DNA of 64,000 nucleotides from Culex pipiens pallens (taxonomy: Eukaryota; Arthropoda; Insecta; Diptera; Culicidae): positions 95,752,221 to 95,816,220 of the forward strand of contig NC_068938.1 in NCBI RefSeq assembly GCF_016801865.2, written 5' to 3'. The position numbers and the translations under genes are program-made. Of the stretch, positions 10,626 through 22,522 are shown piece by piece (positions within the stretch are counted from its first letter, which is position 1; each line of letters starts with the position of its first letter). The notes under the pieces are model-generated. The model searched no databases and was not told the DNA's origin. It was given only the letters and a program-made list of their open reading frames with translations.

Positions 10626-11065
10626 ATGAAGTTTCTCCTGGCCAGTGCCACTCTGTTGGCCACCTTCGCCGTGCTCATCCTCGCCGACAGCAACCAGTGG
10701 GGCCGTCGCGTTTCCGGCGACCGCCTACTCAACCGAACCACAGTCGTGAATAATTCCCTCCCGGTTCCGATCAAGACCGCCGTCGTCCAGTACCTACCAC
10801 CGGTAAGATCCGCTCACTGACCAGTCCGGTGTCGTTGCTAATCTAGCGATAAATTTCGGGTTTCCCACCCCAAAAAAAATTACAGCCCGGCGTCCGACCA
10901 CCGAACGTGACCTACATCGTGGCCAGGGACAACGTGAAAAATCCGGGCCAGGGCGGTTTGGCCGCGCTCATCTCGGGCGGGATCAACCAAACCCATGCCA
11001 CGGTTAAGCTGAGCTCCAGGCCCAACCTGGGCTTCAACTTTACGGTGGAGATTTACGGCCGGTAG
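10626..11065 (+). CDS. MBF2-family small secreted protein (probable salivary/secreted peptide), two exons
   Basis: The spliced CDS is 10626-10802 joined to 10886-11065, giving 118 aa. The 83-bp intron has donor GTAAGA and acceptor TTACAG and falls between codons (phase 0). Residues 1-20 (MKFLLASATLLATFAVLILA) are a signal peptide. The mature part has no cysteine and carries several N-glycosylation sequons (NRT, NNS, NVT, NQT, NFT). The order NVTYIVARDN, NPGQGG, LISGGINQTHATVKL and the C-terminal GFNFTVEIYGR match the insect MBF2 family, named after a silkworm transcription co-activator. In flies and mosquitoes it consists mainly of short secreted proteins found in salivary gland, gut or fat body libraries. 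Its molecular role is not well established, so I infer only secretion. A TATA box lies 73 bases upstream and a poly(A) signal 108 bases downstream. The gene looks complete and stands alone. It uses G/C-ending codons, unlike the AT-rich flanks. Confidence 0.9.
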
Positions 11066-11172
11066 GGATTGATGGACCGGGATGGAGCGGAGCTGGAGAG
11101 AAAAGTTCTGCAATAGTTTGGGGAAGAGGTCGAAGTTGGGATAAATCGGTAGATTAAAAAAAGAGTTATGCA

Positions 11173-11178
11173 AATAAA
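11173..11178 (+). promoter_or_regulatory. Poly(A) signal of the MBF2-family gene
   Basis: AATAAA begins 108 bases after the stop codon and is followed by a GTTTGGTTTGT stretch, the usual GT-rich downstream element. Confidence 0.65.
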
Positions 11179-13037
11179 GTTTGGTTTGTCAATTTCAGAT
11201 AAAAGTTTTATTTTAAAAACGTGTTTGTTATCTTGTTTGTCAAGAGGTTTCCAGCATCAAGGATTACTGACCAGTCTGAATGGAATCAATATGCTTCCAG
11301 TATATTAAAAAAAGTCTTCTGAATTGGATCGACTGACACCTGTCAAAAGCACAACACCACGTGAAAATCATCGAACAACAGGGTTAAAAATCAATATCAG
11401 TTTAACAGGTTTTGACGCTTGAGTGCTTATTAATTCCAATACATTCCTAGAGTTTTTTGAAAAGGTCCTTCAAGCTATTGTGTTTCATATGTTTATATGA
11501 CCGTTTAAAAAAATCTAGATTTGAATCAGCGAGCATTCGAATAAGCGGACATTCGAAGAAACGAAATTCTAATTACCGAATCCGCTCTGTACTTCTGACA
11601 ACCATAAAAGGCATCAAGCAAAAGTTAAATGCATTCTGCAGATTTTCCTTTAAAGAATTACCAGAATCCGGAATTACAGAATTACTTGCTTAGACTCCTA
11701 CTTATTAGTATTTAAATGTCAAGCACAAGTTTTGTTTATTCCAGGTCAAACATTAAAACACGTTTTGATCGAAAATACAGAAAGTGACATTCGACATGAT
11801 GTGGACTTCCGTTGAAGTCGGTAAGAAACACTTAATGTTTACTCTTGGCTTTTTGGTCTTTTAAAAAAAAGGACGAAATTGTTTTTTAATGGAAATCAAG
11901 TTGTAGTCTCATAAAAAAAAATCCTCAAATTGTTTGCCTCAGATTAACAACAAATATACTTTTTTATTTCTGTTAGAAGATTTTTTCAATGATTTGCCAA
12001 CATTATTTAAAATCATGATTATTTATGTGAAATTTAACCTTCTCAAACTCAACCCCGCCTCTAGACGAGCTTCGATAAAAAAAATCACCAAAATTCCTTT
12101 TTTCAACCAATTTTTGATCTTTAATAAGAATTGTAAAGAAGATTTCTTAAAATTTTAGAAAATTCAATGGTTGGAAGTTTTATTTGTTTATTGTAAATTT
12201 CCGAATGTTTTAAAAAATGTCAAACAAATAATATCTGGAGTTTTTTTTTTTTAAAAGGTCCAATAAAATGAAGTATGCAGTAATTTTTGTAGTGTCCCAG
12301 ACTATGTCTCTACGCATTTTTTTTTACAATTTAAATGATAGTGGTGCTATTTAATAGCAGAAAATGTGAAAAACAAGCAAAAAATTTAAAAAGTGACTAT
12401 AAAAACATGAAAAAATTAGATAGGCAAAATGTAATGATAGGAGGTAAAAGAATAGGCCAAATACTACCGAAAGCAAACATAAACTAAACAAAATAAATGC
12501 AAATTAAAATACTAAAAATGAAACAAGAAAAATATAAAACATGAGAAGTAAAATTTTTCGTAGAACAAAAGTTGCTCAAACAAGGGAAAAATAAAAAAAA
12601 TTGGGCAGTAGAGGGCTAAGTAGATAAGTATAAATAGGTGCATTGTACCATTGGTATTTGAAAATTTTCTTGTAATTATTCGTAAATTTAGTAATTTTGG
12701 AAATCCTGCTTACTTTCAACAGCTTTTTAAAAGAGTTGGTAAGAGTTTAGTAAGAGACGGTGGAGTCAGGTATTTTTCGAGAGCTTTATCGATGTCAAAT
12801 TGAAGGCGGAAAATTGTCAGATGCTGGAGTTTAAATTGGAGTTAAAGTCGGATTCATGAAATAAGACACCTAATTTTTAAGCCCTGGAAAATTGTAATTA
12901 TAAATCATTCTACATATTTTTAGATGCATATTTTGGAATTCTGGGACACTGCCAAGAGAAATTTATATTTTGATGTAACCTTTTGAAAATTCTATGCATT
13001 TCCAATAAGCTAGACTCATAAACATTCTTCACTATCG
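11179..13037. other. AT-rich intergenic, no feature seen
   Basis: This stretch holds long A- and T-runs and short open frames without recognisable domains. No terminal repeats, duplications or splice contexts could be supported. Confidence 0.5.
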
Positions 13038-13216
13038 CAAATTCAAGAAAAACAATGTAAATGGGCCAGTGTGGATTTGTAAACAAGCAGGCTGCCTTGC
13101 TTATGTCAAATGTGAACATCCATTGACATGTCAAATGTGAACATCCATTGACATGAGCAGGACAGACTGCTTGTTTACAAGTCCACATTGGACCATTTAC
13201 TTTGTTTTGCTTGAAT
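13038..13216. mobile_element. Short hairpin MITE with an internal tandem duplication
   Basis: The left arm ATTCAAGAAAAACAATGTAA, followed by ATGGGCCAGTGTGGA, faces its near complement ending at about 13216. At the tip, a module around ATGTCAAATGTGAACATCCA occurs twice in tandem (about 13108-13155). It sits a few bases from the pogo-like MITE at 13224. The outer limits are approximate. Confidence 0.55.
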
Positions 13217-13223
13217 TGTAATA

Positions 13224-13640
13224 CAGTCGATTCTCTGGTTGTCAATATTCAAGGTACCATCGTAGAAGAGAAACATCGGTTCACAGAACGATGCAAAATG
13301 ATGACTCAATTGAAAATATGTTATTCGTTGTACCTTTCAATGGGAGAAAATCATGGCAACGTCCAGCAAACAAAAACAAACAAATGTCAAACACTCTTCA
13401 AAGGCTCGTTTTGCAAAGAAGAATGTCTGTGCAAGCCTCAAGAAAGTGAAATTATTGACAACCTGAAAAGAATTTAAAGCAAAAAGAATCCAAGGGACCG
13501 TTGGAGAAGTGCTCCCTCAAGCAAGAGAAAATATCGAGGAATGGAGAGAATCGATGTATGCAGTTAGAAGGGTCTGAAAATTTCATCGCTAGATGGTACA
13601 ATTTTGAGATCTAGAAGATCGACAACCAGAGAGTCGACTG
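13224..13640. mobile_element. pogo-like (Tc1/mariner superfamily) MITE
   Basis: The left end CAGTCGATTCTCTGGTTGTC and the right end (minus strand) CAGTCGACTCTCTGGTTGTC are near-identical inverted repeats. TA precedes the left end; the right flank is CA, a possibly mutated TA duplication. The 417-bp interior has no transposase. Confidence 0.7.
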
Positions 13641-16159
13641 CAATTCAAAAACACAGCTCAAAATTGTTGCGATTTGTAATAAATCTAGACTTGAAATCAG
13701 ATTAAACGAGAAAAAAAAATCCAAAAAATCACATACTTTGGTCTCAGCTCAAGACAATTAACATAGTCTGTAAATTTTACCTTAGTCAGTTAATTGTCTA
13801 AAGTCATTTTCACGAAAACTCGCCCCACTTTATCACGGGCCAATTTTCGCTGAATCACCGCAGTACTTCACGCAAGATTTATTCGACCAAAACTTATTCT
13901 CCACGAGTATTAAATTTATTACATTTTTTTCAAAAAGCTGAGCACGGCGTTCGTAAGGTTGCAAAAAAAAATACTCACGATAAATCAAAAGATTAATCCT
14001 CCCACAAAACTTCAACTCTTGTCAGGAGATATTTGCACGGTGAAAAAAAAAAACGAAATTATTTTCCACCTTCTTGTCTTGGTGTGCTCGGTTACGGTTA
14101 GAGATTTTGGGATGCTACTTTCATTAGGATTTAGATAAAGATTTTTGTTGTTATAAAATCCTCTCTTATAATAAAAACAACAATTCTTTACTCAAGTCAG
14201 AATCAATCTGTGCTGTATAGAATGGTACAGATTTGTTATATTCTCGAAGTTTATGGTATTTTTGGCTTGAGCTCCATAAAGATAGAGGACCGGCCAAAAA
14301 AAATCAACAACGATTCCGCCCTCCCAGACGAACGAACCGGAATCGAAGTATTGACAGGGTCTAGCAGGGACGAGACGTGATTTATTGGTTTCGATGTTTT
14401 TCGGCGGAATTATTTTCCGCGGAAAGGATAGCGAAGATTTATTGTTTCAAAATATTCGATCGACTGGTGGATATTCCGACTGACAGTCTGTGCGGATGGG
14501 ATGGTTTAGGAGTATAGAATGGTACACAATGTATTGCTTGATGGACGTCGTCGTCGCAGAAAGCATTCCGTTGATTCAGCGAAATTGAAACGAATTTGGG
14601 GAGATGAGCTGAAACAATGTGGTACTGATGGGTATTTTTTCTTTTTATTTTCAGGTATGAACGAACGATACACAACAACTACTGAAAACTATATTGAAAC
14701 TTTTTATGGTAAGATTAATGATAGGATCCACATTATTGAAAACAAAGGAAAAAAATAAAAAATAAAAAGCATTAAATTGAACAAAACAGTTTGCTACAAT
14801 GCACAATTAATCAATTAACTGTTACATTGATCGAAAGTTGTTCAGATTCCATTCTTCATTGTTGCATTATTGCTGGGTTAATCTTCGTAAAAACGGTTAG
14901 ATTAATTCAATTGACAGTTATTTGCTACATTCAATCACTATTTTTTGCCATGCTTGATTTCGAACAACGGTATAAAAACAGCACCAACAAACAAATGAAG
15001 CTAGTGCGGCAAAAAAAGGTAAACTTTTGCCGCCATACTCATAAAAACTCATTATTCAATCACACCAGAAAAATCTGCATCTCATCAATTTGCCAGTCGT
15101 TAACGGTGGTGCATTTTCGAATCAAAGCCATATTCAGCGACACGAGCGAGTAGTAACACCACAGACAATTTGACGAAATCTTTTTTATTTTGGTGTTTGG
15201 AAAAATTCTATGAGATTTGGAATAACGAAACTTTTTTGAGACTTTTCCATAATTTGTGAAGCCCTTTTGCATTATAAGTGAGTCCTTTAAAAAAATAAGT
15301 AACATACTTTTAAAATATTCGAAAAACTATTTCTCTGGAACGAATTTTTGCATCCACTTTAAATCATCGGAAAAGATGTAGGCATTTATTAAGATGATTC
15401 GGAAAATTTTATGCTCTAAAAAACAAACAATTGAAAATTTTGAATATTACTTGGCATTTTGTTAAGTTATAACTAAGTTTATCAAATTTATATTAAAATC
15501 AATAAGTGTTTTTTTTTTTCTTGGGGAGCTCAGTAAAAATGAGTAATTTAGCAAAAAATGATACTTAAACATTAATTCTTTTCGAGGACAATTTATCTCA
15601 ATTTATGTTAAATTAGCAAATTAAACATATAAAGGGGTGGGATATAATGCCTGGAGCCGTTTTTGCTGAATAGGACGCTTCGTCGAATTGCAAAAAAAAT
15701 CGTCAGAAAACGAATTGTGAAGAATAAATCAGAGGCTATTTTTAATATTCTCAGATATATTGGTGAGTTATTAAATTCTTCAACTCATGACCAATTCTCT
15801 GAATTATTTAATAATGTGATTTCTTTTCATAAATGTGAGTGTTTGCATTATTTTGAACTTGAGTTCTTAAAAAATTGGTCTATATAAAAATAATATAAAA
15901 GAGTTTTTGCATTCTAGCAAACATGGGCATTTTTTGAAAATAAATTAGGCCTTTGAATTTTTTTTTGATTTTTTAGTATGCTACAAGAATTGGCAGTTCT
16001 ATAAAAACTAATTGCGATTTAATTATTATTTTTTGCATTCTTTCAATTATGACCAGTTCTTTCAATTAGTGATGAATGACTTTACTAGGTTAAAGTCACG
16101 TTCATAAAATAAATAGTTAATAAATAATTCTAGCAGCAAAAATAATGCTAGCCACAATC
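13641..16159. other. AT-rich region up to the assembly gap, no gene supported
   Basis: The stretch 14280-14600 is less AT-rich and seems single-copy. A TTTTATTTTCAG|GTATGA junction at 14654/14655 resembles a weak splice ratchet but lacks other support. A 120-codon frame at 14791-15153 has no recognisable domain. Confidence 0.4.
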
Positions 16160-16259
16160 NNNNNNNNNNNNNNNNNNNNNNNNNNNNNNNNNNNNNNNNN
16201 NNNNNNNNNNNNNNNNNNNNNNNNNNNNNNNNNNNNNNNNNNNNNNNNNNNNNNNNNNN
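16160..16259. other. Assembly gap (100 N)
   Basis: There are exactly 100 undetermined bases, the conventional size for a scaffold gap of unknown length. Distances across it are not reliable. Confidence 0.99.
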
Positions 16260-17744
16260 CTACTTGGGGATTTAATCTAACTAGAAGGCATCTTCAAGAC
16301 GTCTTTGAACGAGACTACAAGTCAACTTTTGATAGACTGAAGATCAAATCCAGTCTAACGCCAAGTCTATTCGTTTGTGGTCCAATCCAATAGTTTTAAG
16401 TTATCCCTTTTCCCTCTTGTAAATGTAGGAGCTCCTACATTTGAAATCACTAAATAGCGAAAGCTACAATATTTTATTAATAAATTGAAATTTCTGGTAT
16501 TTAAATTGAGGTAAAAAGTCACCGATTGTGATTGGACACTCAATAATATTTTAACTGAATGAATGTACATGAAAAAGAAAAGACCCTATCGACCAAATTC
16601 AATTTTGTTCAACTTTTTGAAATATTAATTGAGTGCTCCGTTATAATGTTTCAGTAGCTTTTAAAAAATCATTATGGTAAAAAACATATATTTTCAGATT
16701 TTTTCTGCCGTCTTATGATCTTTATTTTCTAACTGACGATATCTTAACAACTAAATCCTCGCCAGTTCTTCCTTCACAATTTTTCTAGCAAATCAAGAAG
16801 CAAATATATATTTATTGCTTGATTTTCAATAAAATTTATTACTAACTTTAAAAAAATCACTGTATAATATTTATTTCATCAATTTAATCAATTATGGTAA
16901 TTTTTGTTAAATTTTGAATTTTGGGACGACAGATCGGAAAAAGACTCTAGGAAAAATGTATTTTCTTAAATTCTTTGATATTTTTTAATTGCTTGTGCAA
17001 CTTTCTGCTTTTAAAATTTTTAATAGATAGGTTTGTAATTTAAAATTTAGTTTCTATGTCCTCCTCCTAACCAAACAGTTCACGTTAGAAGGGTTGTAAA
17101 AACTCACATGAAAATAAGACAAGAATAAATTGATTTGAAATAATAAAACAAGGTTTGACTCATTAAAAATCTCATAAAACTATCGAACAAACTTTTTGTA
17201 TGAAACTTATTAAAAAATTACAAAATTAAAAAAATATTTCGAAAGAATATAAAATTCTTTTAAATATGTTTTTTTTATTATTTAAGAGTCTGCTTATATT
17301 TGAAATAATTGAAAAACTAACAAAAATATAACTGAATCAAGCATAAGTTAATTTAAAAGTATTGAAAAACTAACAGGAATATTTCAGGCCAAAAAAAATA
17401 TAAAAAAAAATTGTTCTCTGGTTTTTTGCCAATTACTTCACAATTTTTACATTGTTTTTTATAGTTTTGGTGAATTTTTGTCAAATAAAAGTGATTTTAC
17501 AAAATAAGTTTTTTTTTTCATACAAGTCTCCATACAATGTACGGGTTGGTCATGCAACACGGGTACGTTAATACATGAACATCTGTGTCTTTAGATGAGA
17601 TTTTCTGATTGACTTAGTGTTTTCCGCAAAGTTGTTATTATTGTTAGGAATTTTCAAATAAATTGGTACAATATTGCAGATTTTTTTTTATTTCGCTTTG
17701 TATTACAAAAAGTTAAATTCTCAAAATATGTATTTTTTTTTATT
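16260..17744. other. AT-rich, possibly repeat-derived; no gene supported
   Basis: The first 130 bases after the gap stay open in one frame (ending at 16393) and include LTRRHLQDVFERDY. I cannot match this to a family; it could be the end of a transposable element frame cut by the gap. The rest is AT-rich with no structure. Confidence 0.35.
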
Positions 17745-17768
17745 TTCAAGATTTATTGATATATTTTA

Positions 17769-18099
17769 TATGAAGGTAAATTATTACATGACAAATGATA
17801 GTTTTTTAAATACAGTAAATGATACCAATGCAAGCATAAATCGGAGCGTTTTTTTTCGGTATGTTCACGCATCCTTCCTTCCCTGTAGATTCTGTGAAAT
17901 GGTATCCGTTCTCAGAATCCTCTCTGCGGTAAACACAACGCAGTAGGGCTGTCCGCTTAAATTTTTGCAACACATTTTCGGGTGTTCTCGCATGTACTGC
18001 AATTATTAATATTGACAAGAAAATTGCTTGGGGCGTAATCTAATCACAAGACTTTCCAGCATGCTTTCATCGGACTGGCTGCGTTTGTGTTAGATAAGA
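17769..18099. mobile_element. Insertion flanked by a 24-bp direct repeat (probable retroelement fragment)
   Basis: The same 24 bases, containing CAAGATTTATTGATATATTT, stand at 17745-17768 and 18100-18123. A 331-bp insert of higher GC content lies between them. The length of the duplication and the lack of terminal inverted repeats point to a 5'-truncated LINE or a SINE. I see no tRNA-like promoter and no coding frame, so the family is unknown. Confidence 0.5.
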
Positions 18100-18162
18100 T
18101 TCAAGATTTATTGATATATTTTAGGGAACTTATTTTTTTTTTACCGGAGTCATGGGTTAATA

Positions 18163-18568
18163 CAGTCCAGGCTCGATTATCCGAAGCCTCGATTATCCGA
18201 AGTTTCGATTATCCGAAGGTTTGTATGGAACTTCGGATAATCGAATCATAACAAAAAATGTTTGTTTTCATATTTTTTTTATTTTCTTACTTTTGACATC
18301 AAATTTGAGTTCAACGACCCCATTTTAGTAAAACTTGAAGATTTGAAGATTTTAAATTAATTTTTTTTAAATAATTCAGTACCGCCATTTTGACCGCCAT
18401 CTTGGAGTTAAACATTCTAAAACATTTTAAAGTAGTTTATGGGTCATACTTAAGCTCTACAATCAAAAATTGAGCAACGAAAAAAAAATGTTGTGATTCT
18501 GTTATCCGAAGATTCGATTATCTGGATTGAAATTTTTCCAAGACCTTCGGATAATCGAGTCTGAACTG
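18163..18568. mobile_element. pogo-like MITE, copy A
   Basis: The ends read CAGTCCAGGCTCGATTATCC and, from the right, CAGTTCAGACTCGATTATCC. TA stands outside both (18161-18162 and 18569-18570). The CGATTATCCGAAG motif is repeated three times near the left end. The interior is 406 bp and non-coding. The same family occurs at 28392-28896 and 40271-40689. Confidence 0.8.
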
Positions 18569-18570
18569 TA

Positions 18571-18766
18571 AATGATTTTTTAAATAAAATATTTATAATA
18601 TAGACAATCGAAATTTTAACCTAACATTTCCCATCTCCCAAAATGCGACATACTCCTATAGCCAACTAATTCGCCTGCCAATACATTTCACAAAGACACA
18701 ATTTAAAAATCCCATACACATATTTTCTTCCTTGCCATCCAAATGTTTTCCGAAGGAAATTCTACC
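18571..18766. other. Short unassigned spacer
   Basis: This is AT-rich single-copy-looking DNA between the pogo-like MITE and the SINE insertion. No feature is seen. Confidence 0.4.
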
Positions 18767-19039
18767 TTGCATTTTTTTAGAAGCTGTTGGTGTGTGTGTG
18801 TGTCCTATCCAATACCCGCTAACCGGTAGCGATATTATGGGAAAGTATCAGACTTTGTATATGCCGAATGCTGATACAACTTATCTCAGTCCCGGGTATT
18901 AGGTGGTGATAGCCCTCGCGCTGCTTCCAACGCATTACCAACTCCCATCTAGAAACCCGCCCTAACATCAAGGGTAACCACTCTCACAATGTACCACGTC
19001 CCAAGCCGATGATATTCCAATAAATCTAAACCGACCTCA

Positions 19040-19435
19040 CTCTTTACCTCCCCTCACCCTAACCACCCGCCTTTCAACCTCCCCACCCTCCAACTCATCC
19101 CTACACCCTACCTCCTACCCCACCCCCCCCCTCCCCCCATCTACGGCTTCACCCCCCCCCCACCCTCCCCCCACAATCCTATTCCGCCCCTTTCCCACCC
19201 ACCCCCCCCCCCACACCGACTCCTCCCCCCGCCCCCCCCCCCCGCTCCCCTCTCCCCCTTCTTCTCCCTCTCCACCCCATGCCCCCCCCTTCTCCCCCCC
19301 CCCCCGACCCCACCCCGCCCCCCCTGTCCTACCAGCGCTTACCCACCCACCCCCCTCCCCCCCCCCCACCCCCCTTCTAACCCCCTCACCCCCTCCCCCC
19401 CCCCCCCTCCCTCCCACCACCCCCACCCCCCCACC
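19040..19435. repeat. Extremely C-rich low-complexity tract (plus strand)
   Basis: C content climbs from ordinary near 18960 to about four-fifths by 19300-19430, with C runs of 8-13, and then drops abruptly at 19436. The minus-strand frames here are poly-Gly artefacts. It could be a true G-quadruplex-type tract or poor-quality sequence. Confidence 0.85.
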
Positions 19436-19440
19436 AATTC

Positions 19441-19535
19441 ACTGCTAGAGTGTAAACCTTCTGATGGCCGACTGCTTAGCGTCCCAGACCAGCAATCCAA
19501 AATTGTGAGTTCGAATCCCACCTGATTCTTTTTGG
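19441..19535 (+). mobile_element. tRNA-like SINE head inside the composite insertion
   Basis: GATGGCCGACTGCTTAGCG gives an A-box region, followed by an arm with CAGCAATCCAAAATTG and a B box GAGTTCGAATCCCAC at about 19506-19520, then a T-rich tail. It runs opposite to the head at 19590-19662. The acceptor stem is incomplete, so it is not a tRNA gene. Confidence 0.55.
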
Positions 19536-19690
19536 TTTTTTTTTTGTTCATATATTCAAAGTTCAAATTCCTGGTTCCAAATTTCAAATGTACCGACCGG
19601 GATTTGATCCCTGAACCTTCTGCTTGTGAGGCAGAAGCCGTAACAATTAAGCCACGGAGCCGGTTTGCATTTTTTTAGAAGCTGTTGGTG

Positions 19691-20340
19691 GTTAAATATT
19701 TTCAATTAAAAGTACAAAAAAACAAGGTCTGGAAAAAACATGTATTATTTTTTGCAGGGTTAACTCGCAAAAAATGATCAATTTAAAAAAAAACAGCAAT
19801 TGCCTATTTTTTTATTTTAATTTGATTTTACATCTAACAATTAATTTCCGAACTTGGTTTGACTAAATATCCAAAAAGTGTCCACGCTGTTTTTGGATGG
19901 CCCCTAATCATAACCTACAACTTTCGTATGGTAACGTAAAGCCAGTGCCATATTGAAACCTCAACTCGAAAAATTTCAAACATCTTTAGGGAAAATGACG
20001 TAACTAAATCAAGTTCTGTCTGTTACAGACAATAAATATAAAGATAGCAAGAAGAATCTGTCCAGAAAGTTGTCCAAGAACTTGCGTTCCGTATCACCTT
20101 AAGCTGTCATCCTTTTAGTCTGTTTTTTACTGAAGATATCTCAGCACATAATTAATAACTTCCAATGCCAATCAATTCAAAGCAAATAATTTTTATTTGT
20201 AATTCAAACCATATGCTTGAAAATAAATCTTTTGCTTTTAAAATTTTGAATTTCTTTAATATTCTTGCAATCAGTTTCGAATCTTCTTAAAGTAAACTAA
20301 CGAAGTCAAATTATGTATTAATATAGGAAAGTGTTTTTTT
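19691..20340. other. AT-rich spacer with a Harbinger-like end fragment
   Basis: At about 19873-19902 GTGTCCACGCTG and GGATGGCCCCTAA resemble the right ends of the elements at 1195-1287 and 55422-58753. No matching left end or TSD was found. Nothing else is supported. Confidence 0.35.
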
Positions 20341-22150
20341 TTTCACCTACAAACTGTCAATAGAGGGTTCACATTGGCCGGATTACGGCGGGATTACGCT
20401 CTTCTCCCTGCATCAATTCGCAATTTAGGTGGCGGGTGGCGTCTGCCCCGCACTATAAACCGGTCCACTTTATGGGAGTTGTTTTGGCAAAATTTATTCG
20501 CCCAGATCTGCCTTCCCACATTTCATCAATTTAATGTGCAACGCGTTATCTTGGACATTGCTGTGTAGTGTTATTGGGACATCACCGATCCTCGACAAAA
20601 AAAAAAATCCCGATCCTAAATCGACAAACTCGTCGTAGTCAGCTTAATCGAAGTGCATTAAGCAAGAACCTCCTCGCTGCTGCGGCTGCCGCTGATTTGC
20701 AAGATGCATTTTTATATAAGTGCATGACATCAATCAGTCGAACAAGCGAGCGAAATTGTTGCAGTCAACTCGTCGTCGTCGCAGGTCGTCCGACCAGGGG
20801 GTGACTTGATGTACAGACAAATCTTAAAAGGGGCCAAATGCACAATTGCATCGCTGTGATTGAGCCTTGTTACCTCACACTCAAGTTCTTGGTCGTGTGT
20901 AACCCCTTGGTAACTAGAACAGATCGCTCGTGCCCTGGAACGAATTAAGCTCTGGATCTGGCCGTAACGAGCATGCGACATGCTAATGGGATGACTCTAT
21001 GGGTAAAGCTCTACACTTTGAATACAATTTAGCTGTAGGTCCGGTGAACAAAGTTGTACCATGTTTTGTCTGTTTATCTCGTTTTGTAACAAGCTGGATG
21101 CAATTTTGTATTACGACGATCATCCCGTAACCAGATTGGTCCAACGGTAACCAGTTCTGTCAGGGTGATTTATCCGTCAGAGTGGTACATTTGCATGCCG
21201 TCAGGTTACGGCAAAGACCGTGGAAGATTACGAGGACTTGCTCAAGCCCAAGTTGTTGTTTAAGTCTTGCATTGTGGTTATCTTGAAGCAGCGCGGGATT
21301 GAATGGCTTCTTATCAGAATCCAACCAGGGACACAAAGAGCTGGACGGAACTAATTAAGTGAAGTCGTACGACATAAAAAGCAATTACGGGTCGGCGAAT
21401 GGATACTGACTGGGTGGTTTTGTCTTGAGAGCTGAGTCATGGAAACGTGGACAAAACGATTATTCGCGCTGAAATGTCAAATATCAACTTGTTTTTTTGC
21501 AACCAGACTTCTTCTCAATTGAACAAGAATCAACCAACGACTTTGCGACTTTTTCTAATGACAGTTTTACACAACTCCGTTCAGAACACCCATCAACCAG
21601 CTCAATTCAACTCATTAGCAAAGCAGAAACCCCGGAATCAATCCAGCACTGATGGTCCGGTTTTTGCCAGATTTAAATGATAATCATCTCACAGCGTAAT
21701 GTTACAAATTGCAGCTCGACACGAGTACACACATCAGCCGTTTTGGAGCACGATAAAAACAATTCTCAGCCGGTTGTGCGCGAAGATTGCTCCTCCAAAG
21801 CAAAGATCGACACCCCGCGCGGGTCGAGCACGTGGACCTGACAGGCGTCGTCGTCCCATAACAGCCCAGCTATTGTATAGAATGCGGTGTATAAATCATC
21901 ATCCGTTGACGTGCAATAAAAAAGTACCTTTTCAATTGCTTTTCTTATCAGTTGAATGAGTTGTACTTGATAATGTTTTTAACTTTTGGTATTTATAATT
22001 AAAACGTTATCTTCAGAAAATGCGCAAATCAAGGTAAAAATAATAAATTTATTCGTATTTCTATAATCAGATACATCTTTGTAACATTAATAGGTAGATT
22101 TTGCCTACTTTCGTATGCGGATTGGGAGTGGCTTAATTGTGTGGCGTAGC
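20341..22150. other. GC-richer, repeat-poor non-coding region
   Basis: The composition is clearly richer in GC than its neighbours. None of the repeat families seen elsewhere in the window occur here. Frames of 60-85 codons occur on both strands without recognisable domains or codon bias. It may be conserved intronic or intergenic regulatory DNA, which cannot be tested from the sequence alone. Confidence 0.4.
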
Positions 22151-22522
22151 GCTTTTTAATTACAATTGTTCGTCGTAAGTGTGATGCATATGATGAATAA
22201 TTAATGCTATAACTGCAGATCCACTGTGTGAAGCGGTTACCGTTTCAGGCGCGGTTGAAAATATCTGTGAGGCCTTTCGGTATCAAAACAACTGATTGCT
22301 GTATAACCAAAAACACAGTTGAATTTAAATGACTTTATAGGAATTATTCAACGAAAATCAAGGAAATTCAAATATTGGATTTTTATGTGTTTTTTTTATC
22401 TTTATCTATTTTCAAAAAAGCTTATTCATTAGGGTGCCCAGAATATGGGACTTTTTTCAAAGCCTCTCTCCACAAGCTGAATATTGTTCCTTGAGTTATT
22501 TTAGGACTCTGAGCCAAATATG

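Larger units (their letters stand above)
18793..19664 (-). mobile_element. Composite SINE insertion with 26-bp target duplication
   Basis: Identical 26-base repeats (containing GCATTTTTTTAGAAGCTG) lie at 18767-18792 and 19665-19690. On the minus strand the insert starts with a tRNA-like head, GGCTCCGTGGCTTAATTG (A-box region) through AGGGATCAAATCCCGG (B box), at about 19590-19662. It ends in a tail with AATACCCGGGACTGAGATAA and a (CA)n run at 18793-18802. The tail is shared with 27720-27887 and 35395-35510. In the middle lie a second tRNA-like unit in the opposite sense and a very C-rich tract, so 872 bp is far longer than a plain SINE. Confidence 0.65.

Noticed and set aside
14640..14662. 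Pyrimidine tract with CAG|GTATGA, a possible second ratchet site
   Set aside because: The donor half is weak, the tract is in AT-rich DNA where such strings are common, and no downstream donor stands out.
19115..19587. Gly-rich minus-strand frames resembling glycine-rich proteins
   Set aside because: They arise only from the C-rich tract and end where it ends; no start context or domain.
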